Source: an uncultured Clostridium sp.
Lineage (GTDB): Bacteria > Bacillota > Clostridia > TANB77 > CAG-508
DNA: 27,578 nt
Direction of reading: 5' to 3'
Assembly (NCBI GenBank): GCA_900556865.1
Contig: USQS01000004.1
Location: 1-27,578 of the forward strand
In this document: positions 7,680 to 14,006 of the stretch, one piece after another
How positions within the stretch are numbered: position 1 is the first letter of the stretch
How the letters are laid out: each line of letters starts with the position of its first letter
The notes under the pieces: generated by a model
The model's database searches: none
What the model saw: the letters and a program-made list of their open reading frames with translations, nothing else
Told to the model about the DNA's origin: nothing
Translations under genes and position numbers: made by a program

Positions 7680-7755
7680 CGCGGGGTGGAGCAGTTGGCA
7701 GCTCGCAGGGCTCATAACCCTGAGGTCGTAGGTTCGAATCCTACCTCCGCAACCA
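7680..7755 (+). tRNA. Initiator tRNA-fMet (CAT)
   Basis: A full cloverleaf of 76 nt with the 3' CCA encoded (7753-7755). The anticodon CAT lies in CTCATAA, on a stem with three consecutive G-C pairs (CAGGG/CCCTG). The first acceptor pair is C1 x A72, unpaired (C7680 against A7751). Both features are hallmarks of the initiator rather than the elongator methionine tRNA. The T arm GGTTCGAATC is standard. Confidence 0.97.
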
Positions 7756-7762
7756 CACTTAA

Positions 7763-7793
7763 GGCTGGAATTACTCAAATTCCAGCCCTTTTT
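7763..7793 (+). terminator. Terminator of tRNA-fMet, overlapping the patatin gene end
   Basis: GGCTGGAATT (7763-7772) pairs perfectly with AATTCCAGCC (7778-7787) around a 5-nt loop, followed by CTTTTT. The convergent patatin-like gene ends inside this hairpin: its stop codon at 7775-7777 lies in the loop. Confidence 0.9.
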
Positions 7794-8632
7794 AAATATC
7801 TTTTCATTGTTTTATATCCTGTTTCATATAAATAATCCATTTTGTTTGTATCTAATAAACCTACTTTTTCTGTTGTTATTGTTACCAATTTATCTATTCC
7901 ATCTAATTCATAATTTGAAAGCTCATGTGCCATCATATTTATAGATCTAACAGCAACTTCTATCATATTTTCACAACATTCTTTTTCTTTTAGTTGTGTC
8001 TCAAAATTAATTCCAAAAACTTTAGTTGCCCCTATATCTTTTAATTCCTTCCAGGCAACATTTTCTCTTATTCCCCCATCTACAAGTTGCTTTCCTTTCC
8101 ACACATATGGAGAAAAAACAGCAGGATAACTACAGCTACTTCTTATCGCAACATCAATCGGTGCATCTGTTACATATTTTACTTCATCAGAAATTTTATT
8201 TCTAATTTCTTTTGAAGAAAAAACAATAAGCTCTCCATTTTTTAAATTTACAGCTGGTATTATAACAGGCATTTTAACCTCATTAATATTACTAATGCCA
8301 CTTTTCTTACATATTTCTTTAATTGCCTTAACTATAACCTTTCCATCAGTCAACCCATTAACAATAAGTTTACGTCTAAAAATTAAACCAACTATTATTT
8401 TAAAAATATTTTTGATATCAACATATTTTATTTTTTTACAATATTTTTTAAAAATATCATACATTTCTTCACTTGAGTACCCTAAAGCATATAAAAGAGC
8501 AATAATACTCCCTGAAGATGTTCCTGCAACCATATTAAATTTTATATTACTTTCTTCTAAAGCTTTTATAGCTCCAATATGTGCAAAGGCCTTTACGCCT
8601 CCCCCAGACAAACATAAAGCATTTTTTTCCAT
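7775..8632 (-). CDS. Patatin-like phospholipase
   Basis: A predicted lipid acyl hydrolase using a serine-aspartate dyad. Near the N-terminus it has the oxyanion motif SGGGVKAFAHIGA (about 9-21) and the nucleophile elbow GTSSGS (about 38-43, GxSxG). The catalytic aspartate is in VDGGIRENV (about 188-196, DGG). The 285-residue length fits the short bacterial RssA/YlbK-like group. No signal peptide is seen, so it probably acts at the cytoplasmic face of the membrane. GGAGG lies 6 nt before the ATG, immediately after the T-tract of the upstream terminator, so its own promoter is not obvious. Its last codons and stop lie inside the tRNA-fMet terminator. Substrate unknown. Confidence 0.93.
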   Translation of the reverse strand: MEKNALCLSGGGVKAFAHIGAIKALEESNIKFNMVAGTSSGSIIALLYALGYSSEEMYDIFKKYCKKIKYVDIKNIFKIIVGLIFRRKLIVNGLTDGKVIVKAIKEICKKSGISNINEVKMPVIIPAVNLKNGELIVFSSKEIRNKISDEVKYVTDAPIDVAIRSSCSYPAVFSPYVWKGKQLVDGGIRENVAWKELKDIGATKVFGINFETQLKEKECCENMIEVAVRSINMMAHELSNYELDGIDKLVTITTEKVGLLDTNKMDYLYETGYKTMKRYLKRAGI

Positions 8633-8643
8633 TACATACCTCC

Positions 8644-8685
8644 AAAAAAACTGATTATTATATTATATTAATAATCAGTTTTTTT
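8644..8685 (-). terminator. Strong hairpin between the TPR and patatin genes
   Basis: A 17-bp perfect inverted repeat (8644-8660 with 8669-8685) around an 8-nt loop, with seven A on one side and seven T on the other. It should terminate transcription of the TPR gene. On the minus strand the T-tract is followed directly by the GGAGG of the patatin gene. Confidence 0.85.
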
Positions 8686-8687
8686 GT

Positions 8688-9896
8688 TTATTTTTCAGTT
8701 TCTTTTTTATGATATTCATTTATTTTATTTTCTTCTTTTAAAGTTACATCTTTCAAATTGATATATCCCATATTCATTGTTATATCTGTAGTATTTTCTA
8801 AATGTTCCTTTGCTACTAATTCTGATTTATTTAATTTAGTTTTTGTTTTCTTTTCTTCCAAATTAAAAGGTATTGAAATTTTAGCCATTATCGGAATAAA
8901 TAGAGGTTCTTTTTTTATTTTTTCAGAAATTCTTTTGCTTTCAATATCTATAGCAATATTTATATATTTTATGGCAATTTCTTTTTGTCCCTTCATTAGC
9001 TTTATTTTTGAAATTTCATAATAACTATCTGCTTGCAAATCTTCACATTCCAATGTTTGTTCAAAATATTGTTCTGCTTTATCTAAATCTTTATAAAGCA
9101 TTGCAATTTGTGCTAAACTATATTTTGCATTATAACACAAACTATTTATTTGAGCTGCTTTTTCATAATATTCTTTTGCACTTTGAAAATCATTTAACAT
9201 TGTGTATGCTATTCCTAATTCATAAAAAAGTTCAAAACTAACAGGTTGAAATTTTAATGCATCTAAAAATATATTTGCCGCTTCTTTATAATTTCCATTT
9301 TCTAACAATAAATCTCCTAAAGTGATTGAAGCATTGTAATAATCTGGCTTTTTATCTAATAAATTTGCTAACATTTGAATTGCCTCATCTTTTTTTTCTA
9401 GTTCTGTCAATAATAAAGATACTTTATAGTATGAATCATAGTCTTTTTTATTTATATCTATGCACATTACATATTCATCTATTGCTTTTCTAAGTCCTCC
9501 CTCTTTTTCGTAAATAATCGCTAAAGTTTTATGTGCTACATAATCGTTTTGAGATTTTTCAACTATAGCTATTAATACATCTTTTGCTTTTTTATAATTG
9601 CCTGATGACATATATAATTTTACTTGCAACATTTTAATACTGTTTATTATATCTATATTCTTATATTCTAAAATTAAAAGTAAAATTGGTAATACAATTG
9701 CTACAAAGTAAATAATTGATTTAATAATAAAATTAAGCTTAAGATTAAATATTATTCCTGCTCCATCTAGCATAATTCCAAGTGCTTCTAATACCAATAT
9801 TGCTATATATTCGGTTTCATTTTTTTTAATCATCTTAAAAAATATAGCTCCAAACAGAATCACCGATATAGTTATAAATAATAATTGTTCTAACAT
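8688..9896 (-). CDS. Membrane-anchored tetratricopeptide repeat protein
   Basis: A protein-interaction scaffold of unknown specific role. In 402 residues there are hydrophobic spans near 3-20, 32-53 and 58-78. About six or seven TPR units follow from roughly 95 to 310, with typical consensus fragments such as GNYKKAKDVL, GGLRKAIDEYVMCIDINKKD, GNYKEAANIFLDALKFQP and FQSAKEYYEKAAQIN. The C-terminal tail (about 325-402) is charged and low-complexity. GAGGTG precedes the ATG and a TTGATA-17-TAAAAT promoter lies upstream. It is monocistronic, with a strong terminator after it. Clostridial genomes hold many such proteins and I cannot assign a pathway. Confidence 0.85.
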   Translation of the reverse strand: MLEQLLFITISVILFGAIFFKMIKKNETEYIAILVLEALGIMLDGAGIIFNLKLNFIIKSIIYFVAIVLPILLLILEYKNIDIINSIKMLQVKLYMSSGNYKKAKDVLIAIVEKSQNDYVAHKTLAIIYEKEGGLRKAIDEYVMCIDINKKDYDSYYKVSLLLTELEKKDEAIQMLANLLDKKPDYYNASITLGDLLLENGNYKEAANIFLDALKFQPVSFELFYELGIAYTMLNDFQSAKEYYEKAAQINSLCYNAKYSLAQIAMLYKDLDKAEQYFEQTLECEDLQADSYYEISKIKLMKGQKEIAIKYINIAIDIESKRISEKIKKEPLFIPIMAKISIPFNLEEKKTKTKLNKSELVAKEHLENTTDITMNMGYINLKDVTLKEENKINEYHKKETEK

Positions 9897-9929
9897 TAAT
9901 TACACCTCTTAAAATTAATTAATATAATT

Positions 9930-9958
9930 ATTTTACTACATATTTTTTTAAATATCAA
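9930..9958 (-). promoter_or_regulatory. Promoter of the TPR gene
   Basis: Minus strand TTGATA (9953-9958), 17-nt spacer, TAAAAT (9930-9935), about 35 nt before the start codon. Confidence 0.7.
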
Positions 9959-9971
9959 CAAAAAATTTAAT

Positions 9972-10658
9972 CTAATATTCTTCTATATCTTTAATTCCCA
10001 TTTCTGGAATAATAACATCACTATCTACATTAATAATGTACTCTATAGCTTTTGCAACCTTTTCAACTTCTAATCCTGTTGATGTATCATAATCATTTCC
10101 TGCTTTTTTGAAAAGATTAGTTTGCATAAATCCTGGATAAAAACCTGTTACTTTAACACCTTTTTTGCTAATGTCTCTTTGAATAGATCTATTAAATCCA
10201 CGCATTGCCCATTTAGAAGCATTATAAACAACAGAATAATCATCATTATCAAAACTTGCTTGAGAACATACATTTATAATTAAACCATTCTTGTTTTTAT
10301 ACATATTTGGTAATACTGCTTTTGTCATATATATTGGTCCTTTTGTATTAACATCTATACAATTGCTTATTTTTTCAAAAGTATTTTCTGTTAAATCTCC
10401 TTCTAGCCATACTCCTGCATTATTTATTAATATATCTATATTTATATATTTTTTAAGAATTGTATCTATTGCATTTTCAATTTGTTTATAATTTGTAACA
10501 TCACATACTACATAATCACATTGTATTTCTGTAGCAGTTTTTTTAAGTTTTTCTTCATTATTTGAAATAATTATAATTTTATTATCTTTTATTAGTCTTT
10601 TGGCTATTGCCTTTCCTAACCCTTCACTTCCGCCTGTTATTACTATAACCTTACTCAT
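9972..10658 (-). CDS. Short-chain dehydrogenase/reductase
   Basis: A classical SDR oxidoreductase with a Rossmann fold, probably NAD(P)-dependent. It has the cofactor motif TGGSEGLGKAIA near residues 8-19, CDVTN near 54-58, NNAGVW near 82-87, a catalytic serine region VCSQAS near 129-134, and the catalytic YNASK near 145-149. I place the start at the ATG at 10658: AAGGAG at 10667-10672 is 8 nt upstream, whereas the in-frame GTG at 10667 overlaps that ribosome site. The protein is then 228 aa. It begins 22 bp after the RNase J stop on the same strand, so the two are probably co-transcribed. Substrate unknown. Confidence 0.93.
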   Translation of the reverse strand: MSKVIVITGGSEGLGKAIAKRLIKDNKIIIISNNEEKLKKTATEIQCDYVVCDVTNYKQIENAIDTILKKYINIDILINNAGVWLEGDLTENTFEKISNCIDVNTKGPIYMTKAVLPNMYKNKNGLIINVCSQASFDNDDYSVVYNASKWAMRGFNRSIQRDISKKGVKVTGFYPGFMQTNLFKKAGNDYDTSTGLEVEKVAKAIEYIINVDSDVIIPEMGIKDIEEY

Positions 10659-10680
10659 AAATACCACTCCTTATTTAAAT

Positions 10681-12591
10681 TTATATTTCCATTAAAATTG
10701 GTATAATCATAGGGTTTCTTTTGGTTTTTGTGAAAATATAATCTCTTAAATTTTCTCTTATAGAATTTTTTATAGTGCTCCAATCACGTACTCCATTTTG
10801 TTCAAACCTTCTAACTTCATGTCTTACTGCCTGTTTTATATCTTCCATTACATTTTCAGATTCTCTAACATATACAAACCCTCTTGAAATAACATCTGGC
10901 CCGGCAATTACTTCTCCTGTAGAACCATCCATTGTTAATACAACTATTATTAAACCATCTTGTGACAAATGTTGACGATCTCTTAAAACAACATTTCCAA
11001 CATCTCCAATTCCTAAGCCATCAACAAGAACTATTCCAGATTGAACTAATCCTGTAAATTCTGCATTATTTTTATCCATCTCTAATATTTTACCATTTTC
11101 TAGTTTAAAAATATTTTCCTTTGGAACTCCCATAATTTTTGCTGTTTCTCCATGTGCTATTAAATGCCTATATTCACCATGAATTGGAATAAAATATTTA
11201 GGTTTTGTAAGAGCCAAAATTAATTTTTGTTCTTCTTGACAAGCATGACCTGAAACATGTACATCTGCTAAAGCACTATACACTACTTCTGCTCCTATTT
11301 GCATAAGTGAATCTATTACCTTTGAAACATGCTTTTCGTTCCCTGGTATTGGGTTTGCAGAAATAATTATCAAATCATTTTGTGTTATTTTTACTTTTCT
11401 GTGTGTTCCTGAAGCCATTCTTGTAAGAGCAGACATTGTCTCTCCCTGACTACCTGTTGTAATTATTAGTAATTGTTCATCAACATAATTATTTATCATA
11501 TCTATATCAATAAACAAATTATCTGGACATTTTATATAACCTAGGTCTCTTGCTGTAGATATCATGTTTATCATACTTCTACCACATACTGCAATTTTTC
11601 TATTATATTTAATTGCACAGTTAACAATTTGTTGTACTCTATGCACATTAGAAGCAAAAGTTGCAACAACAATTCTTTTCCTACAATTATTAAATAATCT
11701 ATCAAAAACCTCTCCAACAGTGCTTTCGGACATAGTAAATCCTTTTCTTTCAGCATTTGTTGAATCTGACATTAATGCTAAAACTCCTTTTTTTCCAAGT
11801 TCAGCCAGTCTACCAAAATCCATTAGTTTTCCATCCATTGGTGTATAATCCACTTTAAAATCTCCTGTGTGCAAAACTGTTCCTACTGGAGTATGAATTG
11901 CAAGCATTACAGAATCTGGAATACTATGAGAACTTTGAATAAATTCTACTTTAAAGTTTTTACCAAGCTTTATTGTATCCCCTGGTACTACTTCGTTTAA
12001 TTTTGTAGATGACTCTAAATTATGTTCTTCTAATTTATTTTTTATTAACCCCAAAGTAAGTTTTGTTCCATAAATTGGTGTGTTTATTTGTTTTAAGAAA
12101 TATGGCACACTACCAATATGGTCTTCATGCCCATGAGTTATAACCATTCCTTTTAATTTTTCTTTATTTTTTAGAATATATGTTATATCTGGTATAACTA
12201 AGTCTACTCCAAGCATTTCATCTTCAGGAAATGATAAACCACAGTCTACAACAATCATTTCATCTTCATACTGAAATACCGTTATATTTTTTCCAACTTC
12301 ATGTAATCCACCTAAAGGAATTATTTTTAATCCTGGTTTTTTTAATGTGTTTTTTTCATTAACCTTTTTTAAACTTCTTTCTTTTGGTACTTCTTTTAAT
12401 GAACTTTCTTTTCGTGCAACTAATGCTTGATTTTCTTTTACTCCTTCATTTTTTGTTTTTCTTTTTTTTCTAATAGTAACTTTTTCTTCTTTTACAATCT
12501 CTTTATTTCTATTATAATTTTTTTTAGGTGCTCTTCTTCTCGCACTTCTTATGTTCCCTTCTTCTAAATTTTCTTCTCTTTTTTCTACCAT
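10681..12591 (-). CDS. rnj: Ribonuclease J
   Basis: A 5'-3' exonuclease and endonuclease of mRNA decay and rRNA processing, acting in the cytosol. The 636-residue protein has a basic, low-complexity N-terminal extension (about 1-85) before the conserved core. The metallo-beta-lactamase part begins at IIPLGGLHEVGKN, with the metal motif THGHEDHIG near 152-160 and HTGDFKVD near 240-247. The beta-CASP part has SDSTNAERKGFT near 275-286 and TTGSQGE near 377-383, followed by HVSGHA and PIHGEYRHL with further metal ligands. A C-terminal domain follows (about 530-636). It is transcribed from a perfect-consensus promoter at 13018-13046 with a leader of about 420 nt, suggesting post-transcriptional control. 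Confidence 0.96.
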   Translation of the reverse strand: MVEKREENLEEGNIRSARRRAPKKNYNRNKEIVKEEKVTIRKKRKTKNEGVKENQALVARKESSLKEVPKERSLKKVNEKNTLKKPGLKIIPLGGLHEVGKNITVFQYEDEMIVVDCGLSFPEDEMLGVDLVIPDITYILKNKEKLKGMVITHGHEDHIGSVPYFLKQINTPIYGTKLTLGLIKNKLEEHNLESSTKLNEVVPGDTIKLGKNFKVEFIQSSHSIPDSVMLAIHTPVGTVLHTGDFKVDYTPMDGKLMDFGRLAELGKKGVLALMSDSTNAERKGFTMSESTVGEVFDRLFNNCRKRIVVATFASNVHRVQQIVNCAIKYNRKIAVCGRSMINMISTARDLGYIKCPDNLFIDIDMINNYVDEQLLIITTGSQGETMSALTRMASGTHRKVKITQNDLIIISANPIPGNEKHVSKVIDSLMQIGAEVVYSALADVHVSGHACQEEQKLILALTKPKYFIPIHGEYRHLIAHGETAKIMGVPKENIFKLENGKILEMDKNNAEFTGLVQSGIVLVDGLGIGDVGNVVLRDRQHLSQDGLIIVVLTMDGSTGEVIAGPDVISRGFVYVRESENVMEDIKQAVRHEVRRFEQNGVRDWSTIKNSIRENLRDYIFTKTKRNPMIIPILMEI

Positions 12592-13017
12592 AAAATCCTT
12601 TCTCTCCTTATTTTTTATTTAAAATCTTAAACATTCAAACAAAATTACTAAAAATATATTAATTTTTTTGCATTCAAGCAAAATAAATATGTGTTTTAAA
12701 TTTTTAATATAGAATATATTCAAAAAACTTTAAAAAATTATTATTTTTTATCTTTTGCTTTTTATAATTTAACTTCAAATTTTTCTCAATAAATTACTAA
12801 ATGCAATATTTTTCACAAAAAACTTGCCTAATTTCTCTAATAAAAAAATACCATACCTAATTAGTGTTTGCAATTTTTTTACAAAAATTCTATTTCCCAT
12901 ATAAATTTTGCATAATGCAAAATAAACGACCCAAAAAGTCGTTAATTTTACTTTTATAATTAACTTCTCATTTCTCTCATTTTATTTTTGGTTTAAAATC
13001 TCATTTAATATGCTCAC
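12592..13017 (-). promoter_or_regulatory. Long structured leader of rnj
   Basis: About 420 nt of transcribed leader. Minus-strand structures include an AACGAC/GTCGTT hairpin (12925-12944 region) followed by TTTATTTT, which resembles an attenuator. ATTAAC of its 5' side can instead pair with an upstream GTTAAT, giving a possible two-state switch. A palindrome TTTTGCATTATGCAAAA follows near 12907-12923, and then a 41-codon open frame (12775-12900). RNase J genes are known to be subject to feedback control in some bacteria, so the leader may serve that purpose here; this is inference. Confidence 0.5.
12775..12900 (-). CDS. Possible 41-aa leader peptide in the rnj leader
   Basis: The open frame starts MGNRIFVKKLQTLIRYGIF and ends SNLLRKI: basic, aliphatic, possibly an amphipathic helix. 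There is no clear ribosome binding site, and the start lies just after the TTTTGCATTATGCAAAA palindrome. A stop-free run of this length is mildly unusual at this base composition but may be chance. Recorded only because it lies within the transcribed leader of rnj. Confidence 0.2.
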   Translation of the reverse strand: MGNRIFVKKLQTLIRYGIFLLEKLGKFFVKNIAFSNLLRKI

Positions 13018-13046
13018 ATTATACCACGGTTTTTACATAATGTCAA
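13018..13046 (-). promoter_or_regulatory. Consensus promoter of the rnj transcript
   Basis: Minus strand TTGACA (13041-13046), exactly 17 nt, TATAAT (13018-13023) preceded by TGG: both hexamers match the sigma-A consensus perfectly, plus an extended -10. It is among the strongest promoters in the window. Confidence 0.9.
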
Positions 13047-13130
13047 ATTTTACAAAAATCAAATCTAAAATCAGTATTCCTTCTTCTTTAAAAACCTATA
13101 AATACTTTTTACTTTTCATATCAGCTTTTA

Positions 13131-13157
13131 TCATCTAGTTATAGTCATGCAAAGCAT
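13131..13157 (-). CDS. Possible 8-codon leader ORF with sequestered ribosome site
   Basis: The frame reads MLCMTITR and stops. GGAGG (13167-13171) is perfectly spaced (9 nt) but lies in a 13-bp hairpin (13162-13190) that masks it, and the ATG sits in a second hairpin CATGC/GCATG (13146-13158). The TGA overlaps the ATG of a second mini-frame, MIKADMKSKKYL (ATGA overlap), hinting at coupled translation. Such arrangements occur in attenuation leaders. No resistance or biosynthesis gene follows; the next gene on this strand is rnj, which has its own promoter in between. It may be a relic. Confidence 0.3.
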   Translation of the reverse strand: MLCMTITR

Positions 13158-13199
13158 GAAAAAAGTCCTCCTTTCTAGAAAGAGAACTTTTAAAGTTTT

Positions 13200-13317
13200 A
13201 TATAAAATAAAAACTTACGAACTTTTAAGTCCGTAAGTTGATTTCAAATGGAGCAGGTAGCGTAGTTATCTACAACATTTTCTCTCATTAACGATTGATA
13301 TAATAATCAATCAAACT
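13200..13317 (-). ncRNA. Candidate small RNA with its own promoter and terminator
   Basis: Minus strand: a promoter TTGAAA-17-TAATAT at 13324-13352 predicts a start near 13317. Then come a GATTGAT/ATCAATC hairpin, a GTAG/CTAC hairpin within GTAGATAACTAC, and finally a strong terminator hairpin AACTTACG/CGTAAGTT (13212-13219 with 13232-13239, inner ACTT/AAGT) followed by TTTTTATTTT. There is no open frame of note. It could be a regulatory RNA, or a leader ending in an attenuator in front of the 13131-13157 mini-ORF. I do not recognise the family. Confidence 0.45.
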
Positions 13318-13375
13318 AGATATATATTAACAAATTATTTAAAAAATTTCAAGATATATACATTTGTTCTTTTTA

Positions 13376-13404
13376 TTGCTTTATTGTAAAAACTATGTTA
13401 TACT
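13376..13404 (+). promoter_or_regulatory. Promoter of the small membrane peptide gene
   Basis: TTGCTT (13376-13381), 17-nt spacer, TATACT (13399-13404) preceded by TGT (extended -10). The predicted start is near 13411, where the first repeat block begins. Confidence 0.75.
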
Positions 13405-13411
13405 AGCTGAC

Positions 13412-13445
13412 ATAGGAAATGATGATAAGCAGATGTGGTTTTGCC
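13412..13445 (+). repeat. Left arm of split inverted repeat, 5' end of the peptide mRNA
   Basis: ATAGGAAATGA (13412-13422), 12 nt, GTGGTTTTGCC (13435-13445). Both blocks recur as perfect reverse complements at 13657-13691 with a 13-nt spacer. The arm begins at the predicted transcription start. Confidence 0.9.
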
Positions 13446-13486
13446 ACCAATCTTTACGAAACATCGTAGGAAAGGTGGTGATGTTT

Positions 13487-13600
13487 ATGGTTAAAGTGAT
13501 ACTATTTTTTGTAATATCATTTATGTTATCTTTAACATTAAACGTTGCCTTGACAGCAGTTCTGTATAAGAACTGGGTTGATAAGCAACTACATAAATAA
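13487..13600 (+). CDS. Candidate type I toxin: 37-aa single-span membrane peptide
   Basis: The peptide has a short basic start (MVKV), a hydrophobic helix over about residues 4-27, and a polar tail LYKNWVDKQLHK. That size and layout are those of type I toxins of the Fst/TxpA kind, although I cannot assign a named family. The ATG at 13487 is preceded by AGGTGG 8 nt upstream; the earlier in-frame ATG at 13481 is too close to it. The ribosome site can be masked by pairing GGTGG (13474-13478) with CCACC (13444-13448). The competing pairing GTGG/CCAC (13435-13438 with 13444-13447) would free it. It has its own promoter, a terminator shared with a convergent small RNA, and 5' repeat blocks shared with that RNA. 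Toxicity is inferred from architecture only. Confidence 0.65.
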   Translation: MVKVILFFVISFMLSLTLNVALTAVLYKNWVDKQLHK

Positions 13601-13690
13601 AAAGAAAATTCACATCTGTAATTTGGCGATTTAGATGTGAATTTTTAATCTATCTCGGCAAAACCACGTTTGTGGATTTGTCATTTCCTA
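13600..13690 (-). ncRNA. Candidate antitoxin RNA convergent with the peptide gene
   Basis: A perfect-consensus promoter on the minus strand (13696-13724) predicts a start near 13690. The RNA of about 90 nt begins with ATAGGAAATGA and GTGGTTTTGCC, contains a CCAC/GTGG hairpin (13664-13667 with 13672-13675), and ends at the bidirectional terminator with TTTTCTTTTT. It overlaps the 3' end of the peptide mRNA by about 40 nt, giving full antisense complementarity there. No open frame. The role as antitoxin is inferred from layout. Confidence 0.65.
13605..13646. terminator. Bidirectional terminator of the toxin-like module
   Basis: AAAATTCACATCT (13605-13617) pairs perfectly with AGATGTGAATTTT (13633-13645) around a 15-nt loop, with T-tracts on both strands. 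It closes both the peptide mRNA and the convergent RNA. Confidence 0.9.
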
Positions 13691-13691
13691 T
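13657..13691 (-). repeat. Right arm of split inverted repeat, 5' end of the convergent RNA
   Basis: GGCAAAACCAC (13657-13667) and TCATTTCCTAT (13681-13691) are perfect reverse complements of the two blocks at 13412-13445. The arm ends at the predicted start of the minus-strand RNA, four bases from its -10 box. Confidence 0.9.
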
Positions 13692-13695
13692 ATTT

Positions 13696-13724
13696 ATTAT
13701 ACACAGATATTTTATAAATGTCAA
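13696..13724 (-). promoter_or_regulatory. Consensus promoter of the convergent RNA
   Basis: Minus strand TTGACA (13719-13724), 17-nt spacer, TATAAT (13696-13701). Both hexamers are perfect, so this promoter should be stronger than that of the peptide mRNA, as is usual for antitoxin RNAs. Confidence 0.85.
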
Positions 13725-13742
13725 ATAAATTCTTAATTTATA

Positions 13743-13901
13743 TTATTTTTTATGTTTATGTAAATTATTAATTAATTCTTTTAATGTATTTCTGTCCCAT
13801 AGTAAAACATTATTTTTTTTAGCCAGTTCTTTTGCACTACTAGTCTTTAAGTTTTCCTCAAATCGTAGTTCTTCTTTAATTATCTTCATTTCAAGCACCA
13901 T
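13743..13901 (-). pseudogene. C-terminal remnant of a restriction endonuclease-like (Mrr-type) gene
   Basis: The open frame of 52 codons ends with SSAKELAKKNNVLLWDRNTL then KELINN. This matches the end of the Mrr-like restriction endonuclease domain, where a helix reading A.ELAKKN.V.LWDR..L..L closes the fold. The catalytic part (D, ExK) is missing. No ribosome site precedes the ATG. Directly upstream lie only the terminator and gene of tRNA-Leu, so the 5' part has been lost. The family call rests on one short motif. Together with the toxin-like module it marks this spot as an accessory patch beside a tRNA. Confidence 0.5.
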
Positions 13902-13943
13902 TTTTTCTTTTTAGGATATTGGATGATGTTTTTTTGCAAAGAA

Positions 13944-13974
13944 AAAAATCATCCAACTTACTTGAATGATTTTT
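13944..13974 (-). terminator. Terminator of tRNA-Leu
   Basis: A 13-bp stem, 13944-13956 with 13962-13974, around a 5-nt loop, continuing into TTTTTTT on the minus strand. A competing longer hairpin on the same bases (TTGGATGAT at 13919-13927 with ATCATCCAA at 13948-13956) is possible. Another hairpin, ATCTGTT/AACAGAT, lies between it and the tRNA. Confidence 0.7.
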
Positions 13975-14006
13975 AATCTATCTGTTAGTTCGAACAGATA
14001 CGTCAT

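Noticed and set aside
7635..7835. 66-codon open frame over the tRNA
   Set aside because: It is the translation of the tRNA-fMet gene and its promoter, an artefact.
10659..10667. GTG start for the short-chain dehydrogenase
   Set aside because: The GTG is part of the ribosome site; the ATG at 10658 is ideally spaced.
13364..13600. 78-codon frame starting at 13364 as the toxin gene
   Set aside because: Its first part runs through the promoter and leader. The ribosome site AGGTGG is correctly spaced only for the ATG at 13487.
13412..13691. Small transposable element (MITE) with terminal inverted repeats
   Set aside because: The repeat arms begin at the predicted transcription starts, just inside two good promoters, and no target-site duplication is visible outside them.
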